This document shows, piece after piece, positions 17,054-25,533 of a stretch of DNA of 34,508 bases; within the stretch, counting starts at the first letter, position 1; every line of letters starts with the position of its first letter. A program made the translations under genes and the position numbers. The notes below the pieces were generated by a model. It saw only the letters and a program-made list of their open reading frames with translations, was not told the origin of the DNA and made no database searches. This stretch comes from Chryseobacterium gleum (GTDB lineage: Bacteria > Bacteroidota > Bacteroidia > Flavobacteriales_D > Crocinitomicaceae): contig CALPSU020000003.1 of the NCBI GenBank assembly GCA_943326315.2, positions 1 through 34,508 on the forward strand. Direction: 5' to 3'.

Positions 17054-18019
17054 CTATTTACCGAAACCGTCGGATAAATTTCTTGCAACTGCATCGTGAT
17101 ACATAGAAATGTTTTTTGATTTTTTTACTCTTTTGAAAATAGTGTTTGAATCAGAAAATGATTTTGAAAAATACTCCCAAAAAGATTCCATTTTCATTAA
17201 TAAGTGTTTATCGCCAGAAAGCTGTTGTGCATAATTGTCCATTAAAACATCGTGAAATTTCATAAATACTTCCGCGGAATTATCATTAAAATCATCGCTG
17301 TTATTTTGAATCATCTCAGGAAGAAATGGATTCGCGATAATACCACGACCAATCATCCATTTTTTTATAGTTGGGAATTTTTCACGTAGTAGATTTAATT
17401 CACTTACAGTTGTTATATCACCATTATAAACCATGCTTTGCGTTGATTTACTTACACAGTTTTGAAAAGCATCTTGATCAACTGATCCAGTATATAATTG
17501 TTTAGCTGTTCTGCCATGGATAATAATTTCAGATAAAGGAAAATTATTTAAACGAGGTATCAAATCCGATGTTTCTGTATTATTGTCATAACCTAACCGC
17601 ATTTTTATGGAAAGTTTAATGTCAATTTTAGGGAGAACATTTTCAAGTAATTCAACAATTTTTAACGGTTGACATAACATCCCTGATCCCATGCCTTTTT
17701 TAGCAACCATAGGGTAGGGGCAACCTAAATTCCAATTCATTTCTTTATGACCTAATTCAGATAAATAATTAGCTAAATAAATAAAATCTTCAGCATCGTT
17801 AGTCATTATCTGAGGAATTATTCGGTAGCCAATATTGTTTTCAGGTTTGACATCAATACTATGTGATTTTTTTATTTCTTTTGAATGAGATAAGCAAATC
17901 CAAGGAGAATAAAACGTATCAATACCTGAGAAAAAAGAATTAAATGCATTTCGAAACCTAAAATCAGTTAATCCTTGAAGTGGTGCTAAAAGTATTTTAT
18001 CTTTCTGAGATTGGTTCAT
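17054..18019 (-). CDS. tRNA-dihydrouridine synthase
   Basis: About 321 residues from the ATG at 18017-18019 (MNQSQKDKILLAPLQGLTDF); a longer frame from ATG 18053-18055 adds 12 residues not expected in the family. The enzyme reduces uridines in tRNA using FMN and NADPH. The TIM-barrel start LLAPLQGLTDFRFR, the active-site loop NLGCPYP with catalytic Cys near residue 100, the KMRLGYD strand, IIHGRTAKQLYTG and the phosphate-binding IGRGIIANPFL are all family marks. It is closest to the DusC/DusA-like short type, but the specific subfamily is uncertain. It is a single minus-strand gene between the conserved unknown gene and fabG. Confidence 0.92.
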   Translation of the reverse strand: MNQSQKDKILLAPLQGLTDFRFRNAFNSFFSGIDTFYSPWICLSHSKEIKKSHSIDVKPENNIGYRIIPQIMTNDAEDFIYLANYLSELGHKEMNWNLGCPYPMVAKKGMGSGMLCQPLKIVELLENVLPKIDIKLSIKMRLGYDNNTETSDLIPRLNNFPLSEIIIHGRTAKQLYTGSVDQDAFQNCVSKSTQSMVYNGDITTVSELNLLREKFPTIKKWMIGRGIIANPFLPEMIQNNSDDFNDNSAEVFMKFHDVLMDNYAQQLSGDKHLLMKMESFWEYFSKSFSDSNTIFKRVKKSKNISMYHDAVARNLSDGFGK

Positions 18020-18130
18020 TGTATTGAAAATTTCGTCGAATTTACAGAAAAACATCTGAAGTCAATTTATAGTTGAAAAAAATGTGAACAAGATCTAAAG
18101 AATCAGAATTAGTTTTAGATTGGTTCTTAC

Positions 18131-18138
18131 TATATTTG
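18131..18138 (+). promoter_or_regulatory. -7 promoter-like element for fabG
   Basis: TATATTTG on the plus strand lies 19 bases before the fabG ATG and fits the TAnnTTTG element. The nearest TTG (18120-18122) is too close to be its -33 partner, so only the -7 half is supported. Confidence 0.4.
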
Positions 18139-18157
18139 ATGCATTAAAAATGAAGAT

Positions 18158-18904
18158 ATGAAATTATTACAAGATAAAGTAGTACTTATAACAGGTGCAT
18201 CAAGAGGGATTGGAAAGTCAATAGCTGAAGAGTGTGTAAAACAAGGCGCTATAGTTGCTTTTACATATTTATCTTCAGAGGAAAAAGCTAGAGCTTTGGA
18301 GGTTGAATTATCTGTAAACGGTGGCGTAGCAAAAGGTTTTAAATCAGATGCTGCTAAGTATGATGATGCTCAAACATTAGTCGATGATGTTGTTGCACAA
18401 TTTGGGACTATTGATGTCTTAGTTAATAATGCTGGTATTACTAGAGATACTCTTTTGATGAGAATGTCAGAAGAGCAATGGGATGAAGTAATGAATACAA
18501 ATTTAAAATCGGCTTTTAATTTAACAAAAGCTGTTCAACGTCCAATGTTGAAAGCTAAGAAAGGCTCAATCATAAATATGTCATCTGTCGTTGGTGTAAG
18601 TGGAAACGCTGGACAATCTAATTATGCAGCATCGAAAGCTGGATTAATTGGTTTTACAAAGTCTATTGCACAAGAATTAGGATCTAGAAATATTCGTTGC
18701 AATGCAATAGCACCAGGATTTATTGAAACAGAGATGACTGCTGCGCTTGATCAAAATGTTGTAGAAGAATGGAGGAAATCTATTCCATTAAAAAGGGGTG
18801 GTTCTCCAAAGGATGTAGCTGATTTGACGGTTTTTTTAGGGTCTGATATGTCAACATATATTACAGGTCAAACAATCAACGTTTGTGGTGGAATGTTGAT
18901 GTAA
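18158..18904 (+). CDS. fabG: 3-oxoacyl-[acyl-carrier-protein] reductase
   Basis: This 248-residue short-chain dehydrogenase reduces 3-oxoacyl-ACP in fatty-acid elongation using NADPH. The cofactor loop TGASRGIG is at 12-19, NNAG at 90-93, the structural Asn at 115 in MNTNLKS, the catalytic Ser in MSSVVG (142-143), and Y156-x3-K160 in NYAASKAG. The C-terminal ITGQTINVCGGMLM is the usual FabG ending with the CGGM sequence. The full catalytic tetrad is present and length is exactly that of the family. The gene stands alone, away from other fab genes, and is followed by a strong hairpin terminator. Confidence 0.95.
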   Translation: MKLLQDKVVLITGASRGIGKSIAEECVKQGAIVAFTYLSSEEKARALEVELSVNGGVAKGFKSDAAKYDDAQTLVDDVVAQFGTIDVLVNNAGITRDTLLMRMSEEQWDEVMNTNLKSAFNLTKAVQRPMLKAKKGSIINMSSVVGVSGNAGQSNYAASKAGLIGFTKSIAQELGSRNIRCNAIAPGFIETEMTAALDQNVVEEWRKSIPLKRGGSPKDVADLTVFLGSDMSTYITGQTINVCGGMLM

Positions 18905-18922
18905 GTATATACTAGTAGTTTT

Positions 18923-18965
18923 AAAAAAGAAATTCATTCAATTTTTTTGAATGAATTTCTTTTTT
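18923..18965. terminator. Bidirectional terminator between fabG and the symporter gene
   Basis: An 18-base arm AAAAAAGAAATTCATTCA (18923-18940) is perfectly repeated in inverted orientation at 18948-18965, around a 7-base loop. An A-run on one side and a T-run on the other make it usable for both convergent genes. It starts 19 bases after the fabG stop. Confidence 0.85.
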
Positions 18966-18997
18966 GATATGAATTATTTTTAATTATTAAATCTAGT

Positions 18998-20218
18998 CTA
19001 AGCCTCAATCTTTAAACGTTGTTCAATTTCAATTGCATAAACTTTAGCATCAAATTCCTTTTCACTCTTTGCTATTACTAATGTTGCCACACCATTTCCA
19101 ATTATATTAGTAATTGCTCTAGCTTCACTTAAAAATTTATCTACGCCGAATAAAAATGCAAGTCCTTCTAAAGGGATATTATGAAGTGAGGATAGGGTTG
19201 AGGCTAAAACGACAAAACCACTCCCGGTAACTCCTGCAGCACCTTTTGACGTTAACATAAGAATACCTATTATTAAAAGAATCTCTTGGAAACTTAGCGG
19301 AACATTATAAAGCTGTGCTAAAAATATAACAGACATAGATAGATAAATTGATGTTCCGTCTAGATTGAATGAATAACCAGTAGGTACTACTAATCCAACA
19401 ACAGATTTTTTACATCCAAGATCCTCTAATTTTTTCATTAAGTTAGGTAGAGCTGTTTCGGATGAAGAAGTACCTAAAACGATGATAATTTCTTCTTTTA
19501 TATAGCGTAAAAACTTGAAAATGTTTAATTTATATAGTTTCATGATGCCTCCAAGTACAATTATGACGAATGCTATCATAGTAAAATAAACGCAACCAAC
19601 TAGTTTTCCTAAAGGTAATAAGGAATTTAAGCCATATTCTCCAACAACATAAGCCATTCCACCGAATGCACCAACAGGAGCCAAATACATAACGTATTTT
19701 AATGTTTTAAAAACAAATTTAGAAGCCTTCTCTAATCTTATAACTATTGATTCTCTATTTTTCAAATAAGTAAGGGATATTCCAATTAATATCGCAATAA
19801 TTAAAACTTGAATAGTAAAATTATCTCTGATAAAATGTAACCAACTAAATGGTTCAGCAGCTTTTGAAATGAATTTAGAAGCATCTTTTCCTACTAAAGA
19901 TGCTTTGTCTATATTTCCTGGTTTAAAGAGGAATGCAACACCAACACCAATTGCTAAAGCTAAAGTAGTTACGATTTCAAAATACACTAAAGACTTTAAT
20001 CCAATTCTTCCTACTTTTTTTAGATTCCCCATTGACCCAATTCCTAAAACTATCGTTAGAAATATAATTGGAGCAATAAATAACTTTATAATGCTAATAA
20101 AAGATTTACCTATTATTTCCATTTTAACACCTTGTTCAGGAAAGAAATGCCCAAGTAATATTCCATAAACAATTGCTAGGATTACATAAAAAGTAAGATG
20201 TGTGAATATTTTTTTCAT
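18998..20218 (-). CDS. Dicarboxylate/amino acid:cation symporter (DAACS family)
   Basis: This 406-residue inner-membrane transporter belongs to the GltP/DctA (SLC1-like) family, which takes up glutamate, aspartate or C4-dicarboxylates with protons or sodium. Membrane helices occupy most of the first 230 residues. The re-entrant hairpin serine motif SSSETALPNL is at 251-260, and the substrate- and cation-binding motif PTGYSFNLDGTSIY at 279-292. HP2 contains TSKGAAGVTGSGFVVLAST. The C-terminal helix has the DKFLSEARAITNIIGNGVAT pattern, with the Arg and Asp/Asn residues that hold the substrate carboxylates. Length is normal. Monocistronic, flanked by a terminator; substrate choice cannot be fixed by eye. 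Confidence 0.93.
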   Translation of the reverse strand: MKKIFTHLTFYVILAIVYGILLGHFFPEQGVKMEIIGKSFISIIKLFIAPIIFLTIVLGIGSMGNLKKVGRIGLKSLVYFEIVTTLALAIGVGVAFLFKPGNIDKASLVGKDASKFISKAAEPFSWLHFIRDNFTIQVLIIAILIGISLTYLKNRESIVIRLEKASKFVFKTLKYVMYLAPVGAFGGMAYVVGEYGLNSLLPLGKLVGCVYFTMIAFVIIVLGGIMKLYKLNIFKFLRYIKEEIIIVLGTSSSETALPNLMKKLEDLGCKKSVVGLVVPTGYSFNLDGTSIYLSMSVIFLAQLYNVPLSFQEILLIIGILMLTSKGAAGVTGSGFVVLASTLSSLHNIPLEGLAFLFGVDKFLSEARAITNIIGNGVATLVIAKSEKEFDAKVYAIEIEQRLKIEA

Positions 20219-20415
20219 CTATTTTATTTAATATTTATAAAAGTGAACTACTGTAAATATATTTAAAATTAAAGTAAAAACAGTTATTCTTTCAAATAGG
20301 ATTTAATATATAACCAATTATCAAATAAGAAAAAAATAACTTAGCTTTGGAGTATAATTTAAAATTGATAATAAATGCATCTTAATTTAGTCATTTATTA
20401 ATTTAACGAAATTAA

Positions 20416-21840
20416 ATGGTTTTTAGTAGCATTGTCTTTTTACTTTATTTTCTCCCTATTTTTTTGATAGCCTATTTTTTGGTTGGAAAGAAATATAAAA
20501 ACCTTGTTATACTTCTTTTTAGTGTGTTTTTTTATAGTTGGGGAGCACCTAAATTTATTTTTGTAATCCTATTAACTACTTTTTTAGATTTCCATTTAGT
20601 AAAATGGATGTGCAAAACGACCAATTTTTCAATTCGAAAATGGATACTTTTCTTTTCAGTATCCATGAATTTAGGTTTATTATTTTATTTTAAGTATTCT
20701 AATTTTTTCATTGAAAATATTAATAGTGTTTTACAAGTTTTAGGAATTAAAAATATTGAATGGGTGAAATTGATTCTTCCGATTGGAATTTCATTTTATA
20801 CTTTTGAAACAATTACATATGTAGTAGATGTTTATCGAAGAATTCATAAACCGTTGCTTAATTTTTGGGACTACTTATTATATATCATTTTATTCCCCAA
20901 GTTAATTGCCGGTCCAATAGTGAGATATCATGAGCTAGCTGATCAAATTAAAGATCGATCTAAAGAAGAAACAACTGAAAACCGTTTAGCTGGATTTTAT
21001 CGGTTTTCAATCGGTTTAGCAAAAAAAGTGTTGATAGCGAATCAGGTTGGAGTTATTGCAGATCATGTTTTTCAATCGAATTTTAATGATTTAACTTCTC
21101 TTACTGCTTGGGTTGGTGTTTTAGCGTATACTTTTCAGATTTATTTTGACTTCTCAGGATATTCAGATATGGCAATAGGAATAGCTAAAATGATTGGATT
21201 TAAATTCCCTGAAAACTTCGATAATCCTTATGTTTCTAAAAGTGTTACTGAATTTTGGAGAAGATGGCATATTTCTTTAGGGAATTGGATGCGTAACTAT
21301 CTTTATATTCCATTAGGTGGGAGTAAGGTTGATACCAAAAGGCGTTTATTCTTTAATTTGTGGATCGTTTTCTTGTTGTCAGGTTTATGGCATGGAGCTT
21401 CTTGGGGTTTTATTGTTTGGGGGGCTTATCATGGACTATTTTTAGTAATTGAGAGGGCAGGTTTTCATAAAATTTTATCTAAAATTGGAAAGTTTCCAAG
21501 TACTTTTTTTACTTTTTTAGTTATTGCAATAGGTTGGGTCTTTTTCAGAGTCGAAAAAGTAGACGATTCATTTGTTTATCTTCATCGACTTTTCTCATTT
21601 GATGATTTTAAAATACAATCATTTGATAAAGAGTCGTATACTTTCTTTTGTTTGGCTATTTTCTTTTCATTCTTTACTTATACTAAAATCGGACAAAAAA
21701 TACACGATAAAATATTTTTTCAGACTTTTTCAAATCGTTTTCATTTCATTTTGACTACTGTTTCTATTTTGCTCTTTGCATTTTCAGTAAGTTCAATTAC
21801 AGCTTTTGGTTTTAATCCGTTTATTTATTTTAGATTTTAA
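20416..21840 (+). CDS. MBOAT family O-acyltransferase (AlgI-like)
   Basis: This 474-residue polytopic membrane protein belongs to the MBOAT superfamily. AlgI-type members pass acyl groups, usually acetyl, across the inner membrane to an extracytoplasmic partner that acylates a polysaccharide. Family marks are ISFYTFETITYVVDVYR (near 125), PKLIAGPIVRYHEL (161-174), FSGYSDMAIGIAKMIGF (246-262), FWRRWHISLGNWMRNYLYIPLGG with H285, and the near-invariant H326 in SGLWHGASWGF. The gene is two bases upstream of the AlgJ/AlgX-like gene and clearly co-translated with it. No glycosyltransferase or polysaccharide export gene is nearby, so the acceptor is unknown; peptidoglycan, lipid A sugar or a surface glycan are all possible. 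Confidence 0.92.
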   Translation: MVFSSIVFLLYFLPIFLIAYFLVGKKYKNLVILLFSVFFYSWGAPKFIFVILLTTFLDFHLVKWMCKTTNFSIRKWILFFSVSMNLGLLFYFKYSNFFIENINSVLQVLGIKNIEWVKLILPIGISFYTFETITYVVDVYRRIHKPLLNFWDYLLYIILFPKLIAGPIVRYHELADQIKDRSKEETTENRLAGFYRFSIGLAKKVLIANQVGVIADHVFQSNFNDLTSLTAWVGVLAYTFQIYFDFSGYSDMAIGIAKMIGFKFPENFDNPYVSKSVTEFWRRWHISLGNWMRNYLYIPLGGSKVDTKRRLFFNLWIVFLLSGLWHGASWGFIVWGAYHGLFLVIERAGFHKILSKIGKFPSTFFTFLVIAIGWVFFRVEKVDDSFVYLHRLFSFDDFKIQSFDKESYTFFCLAIFFSFFTYTKIGQKIHDKIFFQTFSNRFHFILTTVSILLFAFSVSSITAFGFNPFIYFRF

Positions 21841-21842
21841 AG

Positions 21843-22973
21843 ATGAATTATTTAAAAGGAAAAATAAAAGAAATTTTACTGATTTTCATTTTGCTAGTGT
21901 TGGTTTTTCCAGCTATTCAAAAAATGTTTAACATAATAAAAGTAGAATGGTTGAAGGGTGCAATAATTAAAATCGATAAGAAAGAATTAACGACTTATAA
22001 TTGGTTTTCAGGAGAGTATCAAGAACAATCAGAAAAATACTTTAACGAAAATTTCGGATTTAGAAATGCTTTTATTCGATTGAATAATGAAATTGGATTT
22101 GATTTTTTCAGGAAAGCCAAAGCAAATGGAGTTATCATAGGAAAGAACGATTATTTATTCGAAGAGAATTATATAAAAGCTTATTATGGGACTGATTTTA
22201 TAGGGAAAGATAGTATTGATCAAAGAATGGATCGATTAAAATATGTTCAGGATACCTTAAAAAAACTTAATAAAAATATTATTTTGATTTTTGCAGCGGG
22301 AAAAGGATCGTACTATCCAGAATATATTCCCGATAAATTTAAAGTAAAAAAACGAATGACTAATTACGATTATCACTTAAAATTAGCAAAAGATTTTAAA
22401 ATTAATTATATCGATTTCAATGACTATTTCTTAAAAAATAAACATAAATGTAAACACCCGCTTTATCCCCAATATGGCATTCATTGGAGTAAATATGGAA
22501 TGTGTTTAGCTGCTGATTCAATAATTCGTTATATCGAAAAAATGAGAAATATAGATATGAATAATCTTTATTGGAAAAAAGTAGATATAGAGAATCCTAA
22601 AGATGAAGATTACGATATTGCAAATGGGATGAATTTAATCTTTAAATTAAAAAGTTTTAAAATGGGGTATCCTCAAATAAAATTTGAAAATGCAAAGTCA
22701 AAAGTGAAACCTAACCTATTAGTTGTTTCAGATAGTTATTACTGGGGTATGTTTAATTTTGGAATTTCTAATGTTTTTAATAAGAGTCATTTTTGGTATT
22801 ATAACAAAGAAGTTTATCCTGAAACTTTTTCAAAGCCTTTATTTACAAGTGATATTGATTTGAAAAAAGAAATAAATGATCACGATGTCATTATAATTAT
22901 GTCAACACAAGCTACTATGACAGATTTAGGTTGGGGATTTATTGAAAAATTATATCAAACCTTAAAAAAATAA
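21843..22973 (+). CDS. AlgJ/AlgX-like SGNH-type acyl-transfer protein
   Basis: This 376-residue protein has one N-terminal membrane helix (about 9-27), placing its catalytic domain in the periplasm. The domain matches AlgX/AlgJ-type proteins: YFNENFGFRNAFIRLNNE near 66, GKNDYLF near 100, IFAAGKGSYYPEY near 149, YGIHWSKYGM with H214, and LLVVSDSYYWGM with a candidate nucleophile S298. These proteins take the acyl group delivered by the MBOAT partner and put it on the glycan. The Asp of the AlgX D-x-H pair is replaced by G212, as I recall in other Bacteroidota homologues, so an alternative acid or a different mechanism is needed. Encoded two bases after the MBOAT gene. Confidence 0.82.
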   Translation: MNYLKGKIKEILLIFILLVLVFPAIQKMFNIIKVEWLKGAIIKIDKKELTTYNWFSGEYQEQSEKYFNENFGFRNAFIRLNNEIGFDFFRKAKANGVIIGKNDYLFEENYIKAYYGTDFIGKDSIDQRMDRLKYVQDTLKKLNKNIILIFAAGKGSYYPEYIPDKFKVKKRMTNYDYHLKLAKDFKINYIDFNDYFLKNKHKCKHPLYPQYGIHWSKYGMCLAADSIIRYIEKMRNIDMNNLYWKKVDIENPKDEDYDIANGMNLIFKLKSFKMGYPQIKFENAKSKVKPNLLVVSDSYYWGMFNFGISNVFNKSHFWYYNKEVYPETFSKPLFTSDIDLKKEINDHDVIIIMSTQATMTDLGWGFIEKLYQTLKK

Positions 22974-23003
22974 AACTTCGATCAATTAAGACCCATTAAA
23001 AAC

Positions 23004-23069
23004 AAAAAGTAGAAAAGACGGGCGTCCTTTCTACTTTTCTTAATCAACCTAACCTAACCACCTAAATCA
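23004..23069 (-). ncRNA. Candidate small RNA in the convergent gap
   Basis: A promoter-like site at 23073-23103 reads into a stretch of about 65 bases that contains GGTGGTTAGGTTAGGTTG and ends in a strong hairpin at 23005-23038 followed by TTTTTG on the minus strand. No ORF of note lies in it. The start near 23069 is an estimate (a few bases after the -7 box). It could instead simply be a terminator with a spurious promoter. Confidence 0.45.
23005..23041. terminator. Hairpin terminator between the AlgJ-like and ABC permease genes
   Basis: AAAAGTAGAAAAGACG (23005-23020) pairs with CGTCCTTTCTACTTTT (23023-23038) with one mismatch; the practical loop is GGGC within GACGGGCGTC. T-runs follow on the plus strand (TTTTCTT) and the minus strand (TTTTTG). 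It lies 31 bases after the AlgJ-like stop, so it can end that transcript and also the minus-strand RNA. Confidence 0.85.
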
Positions 23070-23072
23070 ATA

Positions 23073-23103
23073 CAAATATAAATATTATTAAATTAATTTT
23101 CAA
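23073..23103 (-). promoter_or_regulatory. Promoter-like site for the candidate small RNA
   Basis: On the minus strand TTTTG (TTG at 23101-23103) is followed after exactly 20 bases by TATATTTG (23073-23080). This is a full match to the TTG / TAnnTTTG pattern with ideal spacing. It does not face any annotated gene except the antisense side of the AlgJ-like gene beyond the hairpin. Confidence 0.55.
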
Positions 23104-23183
23104 AATTTATTTTGTTAAAAAATCAAAATATTTTCACAAAGTATTAGATAGTATATAACGTTTTAATTTAAATTTTCATAGTA

Positions 23184-24518
23184 TCACTTCTTAACCCATC
23201 TAAATATATGTTTCAATCTTACTCTATGACCAAATTGTAATATTCCATTTGCATAAATTCTACCTGCTAAACTCAATACTACTAGAGAAGAAATAATCAA
23301 TATCAATAAAGATAAAAATAGTTCGTAAAAGTGCCCGGTTTTATAACCTTGAGAAAGTTTAACCATTACTACAACTGGAGATGTAAAAGGTAAATAATGG
23401 AATAAAGTCGATAAAGAATTTTCAGGGTTTTGCATAGAATAATATCCACTATATAACGCAAAACAAAGTAAGAAAATTAGTGGTAATACAAATTGTTGAC
23501 CATCGCTTTCAGAACCAGCTGAAGCACCAATCGCAGCAAATAAAGTTCCGTAGAAAAAATATCCAATTATAAAGAAAACAATAAAATATCCCGTCATAAA
23601 TGTGAAGTTAATTCGTTCATATACAAGATCTACAAATTCATTGTATTCTCTAGCTGAGAAAAATTGCTCTTTACTAGATTGTGTTAAAACCTCATTAGAT
23701 AATTCTGTAATATTCAAGTTAGAAGCATCTAATAAATTTGGGAAAAGATTTTCTCTCATAAAATATAATCCAAATCCTATAAACACAACCCAAATTATAA
23801 ATTGAAAAAAAGCTGCTAGACCTATTCCAATTATTTTACCAAGCATTAATTGTTTGGGACTTACACAGCCTAAAAGTACTTCAACTATTCTGTTGCTTTT
23901 TTCTCTTGAAACACTTCGTAGAATTGTCATCCCAAATAGAAAGATAAAGATGAAAATAACAGTGCCATAAAAAAGGCCAACCCAACCACTTAAATCAGAA
24001 GCTTCATCATTTGGGTCGTATACATTTCTAAAACCAATGGTTAAAGGTTGTTTAATTTTTCTAAAATCTGAGATCGAAAATTTAGTAAATTGTTTAACAA
24101 GAACCTCTTCTAATCTTCTTTCAGCTTGATATTGAATTCTTGTTTGCATGGTCATAGAAGGCTTCTCTCTAAAAAAAACAAAAGCTGTTTTGTTTGAAAG
24201 AATTTTTTCATTAATCTCAAGTAAAGCATCAAATTCTTGGTATTGTTTTGCTTTTTCAAATTCATGGGTTTGAATGTACCCATCTGCAAAAGAGTAGGAG
24301 ATGGCTTCATCTTCTCTGGATAACATTTTATTTTCCATGATACCTGCAGGATCAACGATCAATACATTCCAGTTCTGTTTTGTTTGACCGCCCAAGACAA
24401 ATAATAAATATATAAGCCCTAAAACCATTAAAGGTCCAAGAATTGAAAGTATTAAAAAAGAACGTGCACTAATTCGTTCTTTCCATTCCCTAAGTGCTAT
24501 TATCCAGCTATTTCGCAT
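23184..24518 (-). CDS. ABC transporter permease (NatB / ABC-2 type)
   Basis: This 444-residue membrane protein is the partner of the ATPase encoded just upstream. It has an N-terminal helix after MRNSWIIALREWKERISARSF, then a large extracytoplasmic domain (about 50-170), then five or so helices between 178 and 430. The segment RSVSREKSNRIVEVLLGCVSPKQLMLGKIIG (about 206-236) is the coupling region typical of NatB / ABC-2 permeases. Related systems export sodium, antibiotics or lipids; the cargo here is unknown. Its ATG at 24516-24518 lies inside the end of the ATPase gene (11-base overlap), so the two are translationally coupled. It is the final gene of the minus-strand run. Confidence 0.9.
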   Translation of the reverse strand: MRNSWIIALREWKERISARSFLILSILGPLMVLGLIYLLFVLGGQTKQNWNVLIVDPAGIMENKMLSREDEAISYSFADGYIQTHEFEKAKQYQEFDALLEINEKILSNKTAFVFFREKPSMTMQTRIQYQAERRLEEVLVKQFTKFSISDFRKIKQPLTIGFRNVYDPNDEASDLSGWVGLFYGTVIFIFIFLFGMTILRSVSREKSNRIVEVLLGCVSPKQLMLGKIIGIGLAAFFQFIIWVVFIGFGLYFMRENLFPNLLDASNLNITELSNEVLTQSSKEQFFSAREYNEFVDLVYERINFTFMTGYFIVFFIIGYFFYGTLFAAIGASAGSESDGQQFVLPLIFLLCFALYSGYYSMQNPENSLSTLFHYLPFTSPVVVMVKLSQGYKTGHFYELFLSLLILIISSLVVLSLAGRIYANGILQFGHRVRLKHIFRWVKK

Positions 24519-25440
24519 CTTGTAATTGTTCTTTAGGTTTAACTAAATCTATGAATATTTCTTGCATGGATGGTAATACTTCCCAGGCAGCTTCCATATT
24601 TATTTGTCCAATTAATACTTTTAATAAATCATCAAAACGATTTTCTCCTCGCATTTTCACTCGAACAATAAATTTATCGTCTCCAAGAATTTCTTTATCT
24701 ACAATTTCAAATCCTGTCCATAAGGCATTTACAAAGGCAATCATGCTTCCTCTAAATTTTACAGCATATTCACCTTTCTTTCTATTTTCTTGTAATTCGG
24801 ATATTTTTCCTTCTATTATTTTTTTTGATTCATGGATTAAAGCAACTCTATCACAAATAGCTTCTACACTTTCCATGTTATGAGATGAAAGAATAATGGT
24901 TTTACCTTTAGCCTTCATTTCAATTAACTCTTGTTTAATCAATTCAACATTGATAGGGTCAAAACCACTAAATGGTTCGTCTAGAATTAATAATTTAGGT
25001 TCATGTAAAACGGTACATATAAATTGAACTTTCTGAGCCATTCCTTTGGACAACTCTTCAATTCTTTTATCTCTCCAGTCTTGAATGTTAAATTTTTCTA
25101 ACCAATAATTAAGTTTTACAAGGACATCTGATTTTGATAATCCTCGGAGTTGACCTAAAAATAAAGCGTGATTTTCAACGGTCATACTTTTATATAAGCC
25201 TCTTTCCTCAGGTAAATAACCAATTTCTGATAAGTGTTTTTGAGTCAATATATCACCATTGAATCGAATAACTCCACTGTCCGGTTCGACAATTTTATTG
25301 ATAATTCGAATAAGAGTTGTTTTTCCAGCTCCATTAGGTCCAAGCATTCCAAAAATTTCACCTTGATTGATTGTCATTGACACGTCATCCAACGCTAGTT
25401 TTTTATAAAAGGACTTTGATATTTTTTGAATTTCTAACAT
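24508..25440 (-). CDS. ABC transporter ATP-binding protein (NatA-like)
   Basis: This 310-residue nucleotide-binding subunit has Walker A GPNGAGKTT (34-42), the signature LSKGMAQK (130-137), Walker B LLILDEP (150-156), a D-loop SGFDP and the switch His at 187. The order of elements and a C-terminal accessory domain of about 90 residues (DUF4162-like) match the NatA/CcmA group of exporters. It powers the overlapping permease. Upstream is a 64-base gap rich in AGACTTA/AGTCTAA-type short repeats, then rlmD. No cargo can be inferred from the neighbours. Confidence 0.93.
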   Translation of the reverse strand: MLEIQKISKSFYKKLALDDVSMTINQGEIFGMLGPNGAGKTTLIRIINKIVEPDSGVIRFNGDILTQKHLSEIGYLPEERGLYKSMTVENHALFLGQLRGLSKSDVLVKLNYWLEKFNIQDWRDKRIEELSKGMAQKVQFICTVLHEPKLLILDEPFSGFDPINVELIKQELIEMKAKGKTIILSSHNMESVEAICDRVALIHESKKIIEGKISELQENRKKGEYAVKFRGSMIAFVNALWTGFEIVDKEILGDDKFIVRVKMRGENRFDDLLKVLIGQINMEAAWEVLPSMQEIFIDLVKPKEQLQDAK

Positions 25441-25446
25441 TTTCTT

Positions 25447-25533
25447 TTTAGACTTAAGATTTTTAGACTTTAGATATTATATTAGACTGACAAATTATAT
25501 TGGTCTATTGTATAGTATCTATTGGTCTACTGT
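25447..25533. repeat. Cluster of short AGTCTA/TTTAGACTT-type repeats
   Basis: The gap between rlmD and the ABC ATPase gene contains TTTTTAGACTT twice with a variant TTAGACTGA, and the adjacent end of rlmD has TATTGGTCTAyTGT twice (25498-25511 and 25520-25533), 22 bases apart. The sequence GATTTTTAGACTTTA recurs exactly near 31513-31527. This looks like a short dispersed intergenic repeat that has supplied the last codons of rlmD. Confidence 0.4.

Noticed and set aside
20219-20415. ATTATCAA/TTGATAAT half-sites in the gap before the MBOAT gene as an operator
   Set aside because: The halves are about 40 bases apart in very AT-rich sequence, so a chance match is likely.
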